This document shows, in pieces, positions 1-10,774 of a DNA stretch of 64,000 nucleotides (the first letter of the stretch is position 1; each line of letters opens with the position of its first letter). Below the pieces are notes generated by a model that saw nothing but the letters and a program-made list of their open reading frames with translations, was not told the DNA's origin and did not search any database. Origin of the DNA: Antedon mediterranea (lineage: Eukaryota > Echinodermata > Crinoidea > Comatulida > Antedonidae). The stretch lies in NCBI RefSeq assembly GCF_964355755.1, contig NC_092676.1, positions 9,096,288 to 9,160,287 on the forward strand, read 5' to 3'. Position numbers and translations under genes: made by a program.

Positions 1-97
1 AGAGTTTAGACAAGACAAGAATATTTCTTACAAAAAACGCTGCTTGCTTATTTTTATTGGTAAGGTCAAGTCTGGGGGGTCACTTCATCAAGCCTAG
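1..97 (+). pseudogene. 3' end of small plus-strand ORF remnant
   Basis: Last ~30 codons of the lysine-rich ORF described at 21253-21553; the rest lies before the window. Ends TAG at 95-97. Confidence 0.35.
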
Positions 98-394
98 ATA
101 CTTAGAGTATCCTATTACAAACAAAAACTTCAATGGACTGTTTTGATAATAATTCAATGATTATCTGACAGTGAATTATAGTACCCATGTAATATCATGG
201 GACTCATAAATACCAGAAATGCTTTGGGATTTGTTATTAGACTCTTTTCCCAGCCGTTTTTTGGATTCAATACCTATAAATTATAGTCGAGTTTCCATTT
301 TAACAAAAATGTCAAAGTGTAGTATTATACTGCTGCTTGATTTCATCTAATGAATGAGTTATCTCGTATGACGTAGCGGGCTAGAGCAGCAGCG

Positions 395-736
395 TGAAAA
401 AACTTAAAGAAGTGGAATCTTAATAAAAGTGATTGTTGCGAAAAGTGTTGTATAGAAATAGAAAGTGAAAAACATATGTTGTACACCTGTAACAGCATTC
501 AATCAGATTTGAGGAAGTTCCGTAAACTGATCGTTAAATGCATTCCGACTAATGAAACATTACGGTCAGGTTTCCCCGAATGGTAAGACATAATTATAGG
601 AACTCAGAACACGCTTGTTAATGAACTCATCTCTTTATTTACATTTAGTATTTACAAATCTTGCATTATTTATAAAACAAGCAAACGGATTATCACTTGG
701 AATTTATTTAAGATAGAACTATTTAAAAAAATTTAA
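395..736 (+). mobile_element. Non-LTR retrotransposon C-terminal remnant (zinc-knuckle region)
   Basis: A plus-strand frame encodes CC-x2-CC-x7-H-x4-C (DCCEKCCIEIESEKHMLYTC) followed by a basic helix. This is the arrangement of the zinc-binding region after the reverse transcriptase of many LINEs. After a TAA at 584-586 the same frame continues with DIIIGTQN and an IYK motif, like the LINE tail. It is a dead fragment, antisense to PFAS and about 550 bp past its stop codon. I infer the family from motif spacing only. Confidence 0.6.
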
Positions 737-1017
737 TTAATAAAAGCAATATTATGTTCAAAATGTAAAACTATACAATTTTATAAAAGTATCCAAACAA
801 AACATAATCTTATAATGCAATATACCATTTTATCATATTTATTTATATTATATCGAATCTCTTTTTAATACTGAATATCAATCTTTATATCGTTTTAGCT
901 CTGTAATATAAATTTTCTCTGTATACATGTTTGTTTTATCTAGACTTCAACACAATTTCAAAATATTTTACATAATCTTCCTCTGTCTGTGTAATATCAC
1001 TTAAATATTCATTGATA

Positions 1018-1036
1018 AATAGATAGATAGACAGAC
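1018..1036. repeat. Short ATAG/ACAG microsatellite
   Basis: A few tetranucleotide steps (atagatagatagacagaca) downstream of the PFAS stop codon. It recurs in the other units. The rest of 750-1286 is AT-rich with no feature that I can name; no convincing poly(A) site was chosen. Confidence 0.6.
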
Positions 1037-3433
1037 ATATATACTGTAACCTTCACCATATTGTTGTTTATCATTGCAATAAAAGTGGGTTGCCCCCACA
1101 AAAGAGAAAAAAAATATATATTGCTGAAATTAAGCCTCAATAAATAATATTGTTGAGAAGAGGAACACATTTATACAGTATATAACTATATCCCATTTTC
1201 ATGCATAAAGCAATAGTATCTGCCTCTGAAGCACCACCATCAAGATATTATTTTTTTTAAATATATCCCATGTATAAGCAATATTATTATCTATCTGCCT
1301 CTGACGTCTCCAAGCACCATGAACAAGCATTTTGGAACATTTTCATCCACGGTGACGCTTGTAATGTCTCCCGCCAATCTTGCGGCATCCATGGCCATTG
1401 CCACGTCAAAGTTGTACGCTCTGGATGAGGCATGATCGCCAGATGACGGCCATCTGCGGAGCAAATTGCCGCTACGCCATTGGGTGAGCCATTGGGGTTC
1501 AACGGGTATTCAGTTGTCACTTCTCCTTTGTCATCGACAAAGCGCACTGGTGCAAGATTTTCAGACAGAACTGTGTCTTTTGTTTCTTTGTTAGAAAACT
1601 TCATGTGCCCTAGAGAGAAACAATTTGAGTTGAGTAAATTTAATAACATTTTTAGTTAAATTAAAATATAAGTTTGTACTAAGCATCCATCATTATCAAG
1701 AGGTATCAATATCTAACCTTCTCCATGCTGTGTCCAGACACCAAGCACAGAGCCTTCCATTCCTTTCAGCATTAAAGCAGGGCTTTCATTAATCTTTACA
1801 GCAACAAAACGAGACTCAAAACGCTCGGAAAGATTATGAGCAAGATGGACTCCTTGCTGAGCTGATGCTGCGTCTAAAAGACAATAACAAATAATTCATA
1901 ATAAACAGTCTGTCAACAAATGGATATCAAAAAGTAGTTCATATTTTCTTTTTATTTGTCAAAGAGGCATTACCTGCTTTACACCGGTGTCCTACTACCA
2001 CTAAACTACTTACTAAATATACCTCATGATACCTTACCTGTAGTAAGCTCCTTGGTGACATCTGGAGCAACCCAGCCTAGCAGGCCCATTAGTTGGCAGC
2101 CATTGCATACACCCAGTGAGAAAGTGTCTTTCCTTGCTCTAAATGCATCAAACTGAGCACGCACAGCTGGGTTGAACAAAATAGTTGCTGCCCAACCTAA
2201 AATGATTAATAAACATTATTTAAATAAACTAGAATAAATATTTATTTAGGTTACTATCTGTCTAATACTAGTATAATACTTGGTTACTGCTCCAGCATGT
2301 ATTTTTGCTATGCTACAAAAAGTGCAATCAGAAAAATATACCTTTTGCAGAACCACAAACGTCTGCAAAACTGAAGCCACCAACAAAAACTAGTCCACGG
2401 AATTGATCGAGGGTGACTTTCCCGCAAGCTAAATCTTGCATATTGACGTCCCATGTTTCAAAGCCAGCCATGTGTAGTGTTGAACTCATCTCTCGATCTC
2501 CATTACTGCCTTCCTCACGGATCACAGCAACCTTTGGTTTCATTCCATCTATGGAAGGCCAATTATGATTATGTATATGGTAACTAATGAGCCAAATTTA
2601 ACTCGTATTACTTTAACAAATTAAAATTCAGAACAAGATAATCAATATTCCAAAATTGGTTCTAACCTTTAGAGCATCCCTTTTTAACAGAATTCAAATT
2701 TGTTGCAACGGGGTCAAAGGTTAATTTAAATGGTGGTGCTGTTCTATTTGCTAAATTGCGTTGCTCCACTTCAACACACTCTGGATTTGCTTGTAGTTTT
2801 TCCAGTTGAAAACTAGTCTCTTCCCACACGTCTCTAAGAACAGTCATCTTTTCATTCAAGACTTCTTTCTCATTTACCGAGATGACAACCTATAATTTAC
2901 ATGTAAAATATTCAGATTCATTCTAAAAACCATCATAAATGATAAATGATCGTAAATAAATGTTCAAATATTGCTTCCATTTAAAAAAAAAAAAACTTAC
3001 CATTGACCCTTGACCTGATCCACTAGAGTGACCAATTAGAGAACAAGGGACATTATTGTCACTGAACTGTCTACAAATGTCCTCACTAGCATTAGCTGTT
3101 ACTTCTAACACCAGCCCTACTTCTTCAGCAAACAGAATATCAATTGCAGTTACTGAAAATAAATATATAAAGTCTTACAATGTATTATTGCTTACCAGAG
3201 GTTCTGGAACCATATGAAAGATTAAAATGACACTTTACAGATCCATTCGAGGCATTTATAGAGATAGCATAATGCTTACCATCAGGTTCGGAAAGTTTGA
3301 CGTCAATACCACAATTCCCAGAAAACGCCATTTCTAATAATGTTGTTACAATACCGCCATCACTAATATCATGACCACCTGATATTTTTCTATCCACAAA
3401 AGGATACAAAAGACAAAGCTGAATTCATATCTC

Positions 3434-3588
3434 TAAAGCTCTGTCTACACTATCAAACTTTATGTGATGTGATATGCCCATATATGGACATGATATCATA
3501 TCACTACCATTTTTGGGCATTTCACTAGCCTATTTAGGCGCATCACATTTTTTTGTCAAACTAGTTTCATAGTGTAGACAGCGCTTTA
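3434..3588. mobile_element. MITE A in PFAS intron 14
   Basis: Terminal inverted repeats of about 25 bp start with TAAAGCTCTGTCTACACTAT and end with its near-complement. The 155-bp element has an internal palindromic part (catatatgg, gatatcatatc). Flanking TA could be a target duplication, which would suggest a Tc1/mariner-type origin; that part is inference. It sits right before the exon 15 acceptor. Confidence 0.75.
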
Positions 3589-4892
3589 TATTATAACTAC
3601 AAGTAAATGAATTTATTGTAAACGTCTAATTAATAAGTCTATGAAAATGACTACCTTTGATAAGATTTTGCGTTGTGTTGAAAGCCCTTACAAACGTTTC
3701 CGGTTCATCGAGATCAGGCGAGGATTGTCCGAGTTGATTATAGCACTGAGCGAGAGCACTACCACCTAACCGGTTATGCCTTTTACCAAATGAAACCCAG
3801 AGCAAAGTCCCTGAAATAGAATATGTAAAGTCTTGTTTATAAATATATTATATTTTTTGTTTGTTTAGGTAGTTAATTTAATTGTACCTAACAAAATGTG
3901 CAATGTTATATTCACTTTACCTTTACTGTCTGGACATTTAAGGTCAGGGGTCACAGTTGCAGTAATATCTGGGCATGCCACATACACAGACACAACCAAT
4001 GCACCTAAAAAATTGTAATTGATATTTCATTATTAGTAAGTAAATGGGAAAAAAAAGTGTATTAGTGTATTCAAGCTTAACTTATTAAAATAATTCACAA
4101 GATTGTACATCAGACACTATACTAGTTATTAACAAGCATGAAATGTCTAACCTGGAGCTTTGATCGTTTCAGAGCCTATCCTGGCAGCCATACTCAAAGA
4201 GTCCTTCCCACCATCCACAGCAACACCCAACTTGCCCATCACCTCGCATGCATCATACAATGCAGCACCCTCACCAGGAAGCTTCGCTGGCCACATCCAG
4301 TTACTGCTACATTTGACATCTTTAAGATCGGAGACCCTAGCAAACACAAGATTGGTAAGGGCTTCTCCTACAGACATCCTGGCACCACAGCCAGGATCGA
4401 CTAACCCTTTAATAGGCTGCTCTCCAATGGCTGTAGCTGAGCCTACAGTTTCAAAGTGGGAGAGTGCGATAACAGCAACATCAGCGAGTGGTGTGTGCAG
4501 GGGGCCTACACATTGCTGCTGGGCTATCAGGCCCGTGACAGCACGATCAACCTAACAGAAACAATATATCCTGGTTATACACTTTCCATATTCCTTCACA
4601 CAAATAAATTATGCAATATTAAAGATAAACAGATCTTTACCTTATTAGTCAAAAATCTTTTACTGGCTACTGAAGGTAGACGCAGAACACGGTCGAGTGC
4701 ACATCGGACAGTCAACCCATCAGGTAGTGTTAACTGCTTAAGTTTTGGTTTACATCGATCATACTTGAAAACCTGAGAGAAAAAAAAATATAATTCTATA
4801 TAATTTTACAGACAGAAAGAGACACTATTATTATAACACATAATTATTTTCAATGGTTATTTATGATGAAATCTGTGAGATTGAGAAAAAGT

Positions 4893-4964
4893 GACCTCAG
4901 CTGAGATTTGAACCTGGAATCTTCTGCTTGATATGCAGACATCCTACCATTACACCACTGATGC
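4893..4964 (-). tRNA. tRNA-Gly-like sequence (probable pseudo-tRNA) in PFAS intron 10
   Basis: The minus strand gives 72 nt with tRNA layout: acceptor GCATCAG pairs with CTGAGGT (one mismatch); box A TGGTGTAATGG; anticodon stem TCTGC/GCAGA with loop ATATCAA; box B GGTTCAAATC; a run of five T follows 2 nt after the discriminator base. The layout aligns with tRNA-Gly(TCC), but the anticodon triplet reads ATC and the T stem pairs badly. It is most likely a tRNA pseudogene or the head of a SINE. Confidence 0.55.
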
Positions 4965-5360
4965 ATTCATGGTATGGTTCAAACTTATTACCGACACTAC
5001 TCTACTATCAAGTCTCCATCATACCTTTTGCGGCATCTTCCCAAGAACCCATTCAAGTTGGAGATCAACTGGATAAGTAAGTGCTGTTCTTTTTATGCTT
5101 GGAGGTTCTGCATCACCCTTACCAGCTTCCACTTTCTTTTCCACCTCAAGACGAATCTGAAACAAAACAAAATATTTTTGTATTGCAAAACTCTTATGCA
5201 CTCTATCTGTGCATGAAAAGGCATTCTTCAAAATTAGTAACACTGTAGTATTTAAACGTGTTTTTTCATACTTATCCCACAGTAAGCACAAACTTGCCAA
5301 TTACAGGATGGATAAAATATTTTATAGTTGATCGTGCTTATAAACTAAGTTTTATTTCAG

Positions 5361-5451
5361 GCTTAGGGAGTGAAGTTGAAAGAGTCGTGAGTTACAACCC
5401 TTGACCTTGGAATTGGAAGGCAAGCATGTTAAACCACCAAGCAACAGCTCC
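5361..5451 (-). repeat. Second tRNA-derived SINE-like sequence, PFAS intron 9
   Basis: On the minus strand a box-A-like stretch (TTGCTTGGTGGTTTAAC) is followed by CTTGCCTTCCAA and a degraded box B. This order resembles a tRNA-Gly-derived SINE head. No poly(A) or clear target duplication is visible. Confidence 0.35.
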
Positions 5452-7221
5452 ACTAAAAAAATTTAGAATAAAGTAGGTAAAAAAAATCATCCAAATATTA
5501 CCTTCCCATCACCTGTAATGTCACCAACAAAAACAGCTGGACATTTCTCTCTGTCACAAATATCTAGAAGTTTTTCTTGATCCTCAGATCGTATTAGTAT
5601 GGCATTGGACTCCTGGTATTCTGCACCCCATAGTTCTAAGGTGTTGATGGTTGGATCACCTAGTTGGAATTCCTTAGCTTTTATTAGAGCACCTGCAGGT
5701 TCACATATCTCCTTTAAAACATTACCTGTACACAAAAAAATGATTTAATTGGTCAGATGTTAGCCATAGTTTGACATAAAAATAAGTACATTTGTCTGAC
5801 AAAGTGTCCCCTTAATAGGGATGTCCCAAATGAGGGGTGCTACTGTACTTAGTAAAATAATAAAAATAAGCACATTGCATGCAAACTCACCATTGCCTCC
5901 AGCTCCTTGATCATGTATACTACATATAGGGTTTGTATCAACCATCTCAATGCACGCCCTTATAACTCGGTTTAGTTTCTGTTCCATCTCCGCATCACCG
6001 CGCTGCACGGCTTCGAAGTCCAGTTTTTCTGTATTGTCACCTTGAACTTGAATGGAAGATGCAGCGCCCCCACCGACTCCGATGCGATAGATTGGTCCAC
6101 CAAGTTTTACAATTTTCATTCCTGCATGGTAAACAATTATTGATCAGTCAATAATTAGTTTTCAATGGAGAAATAAAAACAAAATATTTTATCAGGTTAC
6201 TATAATCTTATTTTATATGACAGACATATAATATCTATGTGGAGACAACAATAATAAGAATTGTACAGTATTTTTTATGGTGTTGTATTTAGTTTGTTTA
6301 ACAAACCTTTTTCTGCTTCGTCTTTAGTCGCATGCATACTCTCAAGCATCCCAATACCCCCGCTGAACATAATGGGCTTGACCCACTCTCTTCTGTCGCT
6401 CTCAGAAAGCATCATGCCAAATGAACGAGAGAAACCGGTTAGAACGGGTTCACCAAACTTGTTGCCGTAGTCAGATGCACCATTGCTGGCCTTTACAGCA
6501 ACCGACAGAGCAGGCGCCATGTTGCTAGGATAAACCATATTTTTGTCCTCCCATGGAAGGTCATACCCTGTTTAAACAAATGTTCAATCAATGATAATAA
6601 ATAATTAATTACACTGAATATATAACATTTATAAAAAGCAAAATTATGTAATTAAGCAAGCAATTATGCCTGTTCACTGCATGCGTTACTTAATATCTTT
6701 CATCCCATACTCTATTTATACATATAAGTGCCAGTAAATGAATATCTTTTAATTGTTGTTACTTTGCAAATCTTTGATAAGGTTTATCCTTTATATTTGT
6801 ATATTTGTTATGTTTTATTTTCTGTTATATTTGTATTTATTTTGATTTTTGAGCGAGTAAAGTCTGACATCAATTTTCATAAGGACTACAAAATCTAATT
6901 TTTAGATTTATATAATTTACCTGGAATGTTCAAATTTCCAAAACAGTAGCCTGCAGTGCCAGCCACTACATGTGCCCCCTTCCCTGCAGCCTGAACATCA
7001 CGTATTCTACCCCCAGTACCAGTTGTAGCCCCTGGGAAAGGTGCAACCCCAGTTGGAAAGTTATGGGTCTCTGCTGTGAAGATGATATGCCTGAGTGGTT
7101 CAGATTCCTCCATCACACTTGCTGACCCGGGATTGGCTGGTTTGAGAACTTTGACCTTATGGCCTTTGATTGCACTGAAAATCAAGTAAAGTCATCAAAG
7201 TGAGAAAAAACAGACAACATT

Positions 7222-7329
7222 TAAAGCTCTGTCTGTCCCCAAATATGGTAGTGATATGACATCATCATATCCATATATGGGCACATCACATTTTTTTACA
7301 TAAAAGTTGATAGTGTAGACAGAGCTTTA
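7222..7329. mobile_element. MITE B in PFAS intron 5, same family as MITE A
   Basis: Starts TAAAGCTCTGTCTGT and ends TAGTGTAGACAGAGCTTTA, with inner blocks (gtgatatgacatcatcatatcc, catcacattttttt) shared with MITE A. At 108 bp it is a shorter, deleted relative. Confidence 0.72.
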
Positions 7330-7715
7330 GGCAATACTTTGTGGTTCAACAAAATGTGAATAAATATCATTTACGATGGAAATTATGCCTGTAGTATTTT
7401 ATGGGCTATTTCATGACACCCTCTAGAACTAATAATTTCAGGTATAATGCCTAATTCTGTCCAGCACAACAAGATTTATACAAGAGTCATAGACACCATT
7501 CCAGTGAACTATATCGTGATTCGATTCGGAAAATATGGATATAAATATAAAAGCCACGTAAAATGTTAAGATACCTGCTGTTATCCGAGAATTTAATGAC
7601 GTTGTTATCATTGCTGGTAGCTTGCGTTGACATCACCATCTTGAATAAAGAATGATCTTTTTCTTCTCCATCGATTACCATCTTACCCTTAAAAAACCAA
7701 TGACGACTATGCTCA

Positions 7716-8985
7716 CTAGAAAGAAGACAGAAAGCAAGAAAAAACCATTTGTAGGAATATTTTCAGGAATTTCTAAATACAGTAATGAAAGCTGAGAAAT
7801 GTTGCATAGATGAAAAGAATTTAAGTAAAGAATGGTCTATGTCTTAGGATTATCCATGGTTACAAATACTATTTTACATTATTTTAGGCTAGAAGGCAAA
7901 TAGACAATGCCACAATTGTTTTTCACCTGTTTTTTTTTTCAGTTATATATTGAGGCAGATGGTATCTTTGTTCTTTTTGACTGTTTTACTTCATTTACTT
8001 TATTTTTACCTCATTTTGATTTAGCTATTTAGCATATTCTATTTATATCTCTATCCAATCACTGATATACTCACAGCATTGCAATACTGTATTTTCAATA
8101 ATTTAGGTTTGTATTAAATAAAGATATTACTTTTACAAGACAGTAAAGAATGTAAATAAATATTCATGACCATCATTCACAGATGGTAAAACTTCATGCG
8201 ACTAAAACTAAAGTGCTTTGTACCTGTTAGACTGAGCCAAGTCAAAGAGTTCAACACTTGTTGGATTCCGTTTAACCTTTTCAATAAACATGTTGGTGTA
8301 AAAGTCTATGTCCCACGTATCAAAGGCAAGTCCTGCAGTAAAGAATAATACAAAATGTTTATAATGCAATATTAATAATAGAAATCTTCATCAACCATTT
8401 ATTGGTCATGATAAGCTTTGGTTTATAAATTCAATAACAATGAATTCTTAAATGAACAATGTATCCACAGACCGATTAAATAATTACTGTACAGTAATAT
8501 TAACTGGTTACTAGAACACACTTAAAAGAATATGAAATCATGTTGGATGTTAAGCTAAATGTAATGTTAAAGACCTATTCCCTACAATTTTTGCCTTGTC
8601 TTTTCTGTTTTATGGTAAATTATGATAAAAAGAAAGAAACAATACACATGCACAATGCATGTTATGATTTATAGAAAGTCTCTAAATGATTAGAATCAAC
8701 TTATTTTTCAAATTTTTAACAGTTTTAAAGACGAAAAAGTTATCGCATACATATTTATTTTTACATTAAATGTAGTTTGTGACCTATAATTAGATCTAAA
8801 AACGTAGGAAATGGGACTTTAATCATAATATAATGATATACAGTATCAACACAAAGTTACCTATATTAATTTTAAAGTTAAGTTAATAATAGAAAAAACT
8901 GAAATAGAATTAAAAAACACAGGAGTTTAACACAGTTCAAAGATCATCTATACTTGGGAAACATGATTGAGAGTACTACAATCAC
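7716..8985. other. PFAS introns 3 and 4: no feature seen apart from exon 4
   Basis: Apart from exon 4 (8224-8332) these introns are AT-rich with no repeat or coding signal that I can name. The matching parts of units 2 and 3 (29211-30479 and 49047-50322) are the same. Confidence 0.6.
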
Positions 8986-9981
8986 CTAATTCTTTGTTTG
9001 CCTTTTCCAGAGCAACTTTTCCTTCACCTATAACATCAATTTCAAAGACTTCTTCTGGTTTAGCTTTAATTTCAAAGCTGCTGATTGGTTCGTGGTAGCG
9101 ACATTCCGTCATACGATCGTGAAGTACGGCTACCAGTAGCTTCTCTTCCTCGGGGCTGATAGACGCAGCAATGCCATGATCGTCGGCTACGTTTATAAGA
9201 TAGCGAATAGAACGCTCAATACGAGTCACATGGTTGATTCCAGCCGATTGGCAGATTGAGACGGCATTTGTTGACCAGGCCGTAGAGAAGTTCAACCTGT
9301 GTGTATAAAAATTAAACTTATTATATCATATACAGTAGATAGTGTAATGTAATGTCCATGATATTAAATATACAGTCAACATATTCTGCCATGCATGTTT
9401 ATGCCCACCTTTCTTAATTTATGCCTATTACCTTATTGAACAACAAAAATTATGACTTTTACTTTTTCAGATATTACCTACCGAATAACAAAACATACAG
9501 TATTATTTATTAATACTTATTCTCAACTGAAACCGACACTAACACTGTACGACTAGACAAGAAGGGTAATTTGTTAATTAAAAAACATTTTCTGACCTAG
9601 GCCCAATTTCAATCAGAAGTCCATCAGGTTCTTGATCATCTTCAACTATGATTGACTTGGTCAGCAGACTAAATTCTTCAAAAGGGGTACCTAAGATCCA
9701 TTGTATTTTCTTCTGTTCTTCACCACTGAGTCAATCTATGAAAATAATACACAGTTTAATTGACATTTTCAAAATAATATTAGTTTGGCAAAACAATTTA
9801 TTAAAATTTAAATTAGAAAGGAAGAGTACCTACCTCCGTTTACTTCCACATTAAAACAAATTTCCGTTTTTAAATCTTGCAATTTAGAATTTTCCAACTG
9901 CTTTGCTAATTTCTTCCACAAAACATTTGAAGCCCCTGGGAGTAATGCCGGACTTTTATAAAACCGAGTAATGATAGTCAT

Positions 9982-10324
9982 ATTCTTTAAAAAAATAAAT
10001 TATTAAATATTAGATCTATATTATTTTATATATTATTATTTATTATTATTGATGTTTACACTAAAAAAGTATAACTATAAAGTATATGACTTATAATAAT
10101 AATAATAATAAGCTTTATTTAATCACGGATACTTAACTTCAACTGAAAGTTGTTTTTCAGTAAGACCGTGTTTAAAGGAAAACACCAACAAAAATAAATG
10201 TAAAAAGACCTTAATTACTATCAAAAGAGATAAAAAAACAAAAAAACAATTACAATGAAATAAAATGAACCAAGGGTACACTTACTAACTATAAAATTAA
10301 ATAATACACTACATTTAAATAAAG
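9982..10324. other. 5' flank of PFAS copy 1
   Basis: This 340-bp stretch must hold the PFAS promoter if copy 1 is transcribed from its own start. It holds an (AAT)n run near 10095-10110 and AT-rich sequence. No CpG-rich block and no firm TATA box is seen. From about 10100 on it is probably the 3' UTR of the adjacent LINE fragment. Confidence 0.4.
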
Positions 10325-10605
10325 CTACATGAAATTAGCAGTTAACAGTTTCTTAAAAAGAGAGACACTGTTCACATTTTTAATATCTTCATTTAGCTCA
10401 TTCCTAACCTTGGCACCTCTATATGATAAGCTACGTTTTTGGTTTTGGTACTATTAAATTTGCCTTAGTTCTAATATTATAGTAATTGTTTTTGATATTG
10501 AATTTATTTTTATTAAATATGGAGGTGCAAGGTTGTTCATAATCTTAAACATAACAATAGCTTCATTTACATATAATATTTCATCTAAGTTCATCCAATT
10601 TAGAC
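10325..10605 (-). mobile_element. LINE reverse transcriptase tail fragment upstream of PFAS
   Basis: The minus strand reads SLNWMNLDEILY...FKIMNNLAPPYL, then after frame slips YNIRTKAN and SLSYRGAKVRNELNEDIK, ending FKKLLTANFM and a stop. The order (LNW, FK-x-NNLAPPYL, YRGAK-x-N-x-L, FKK) is that of the extreme C-terminus of CR1/L2-type and related LINE polymerases. At least two frameshifts show it is dead. Confidence 0.7.
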
Positions 10606-10774
10606 TTTGTAGAGCTTGAGTACTAGAGTGATCTGTAATTCGCGTAGCTTCAGAGTCGATGTGGCAAGGTTAGATGGTGGTTGTTGTACGGTATCACCAA
10701 GCACATCAAACGTGTTACTTGAGATTGTGCTAATGCCATTTTGTTTACAGTATAGATTAGGTTTAGATACAAAC

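Larger units (their letters stand above)
1287..9981 (-). pseudogene. PFAS: PFAS copy 1: phosphoribosylformylglycinamidine synthase, inactivated
   Basis: Exons in transcript order: 9834-9981, 9597-9735, 8986-9296, 8224-8332, 7575-7715, 6921-7174, 6307-6567, 5891-6121, 5502-5725, 5025-5156, 4641-4772, 4152-4551, 3921-4004, 3655-3810, 3280-3393, 3001-3152, 2667-2889, 2342-2548, 2038-2196, 1718-1873, 1287-1609. The exon structure matches copies 2 and 3, but three kinds of damage are visible. Codon 51 (plus 9731-9733) is TGA where the others have TGC (Cys). The acceptor of intron 14 (plus 3394-3395) reads GG instead of AG; the next AG lies 4 nt inside the exon and would shift the frame. Conserved residues are changed: E393K just before the [14 protein letters not shown] motif and G777S in CSGNW. 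It also shares the 12-bp exon 12 deletion with copy 3. I infer a pseudogene; a sequencing error cannot explain all the changes. Confidence 0.88.

Noticed and set aside
4138-4776. Plus-strand ORFs of 88-131 codons overlapping PFAS exons 11 and 12
   Set aside because: They are antisense shadows of well-supported exons and match no family; the same shadows recur in all units.
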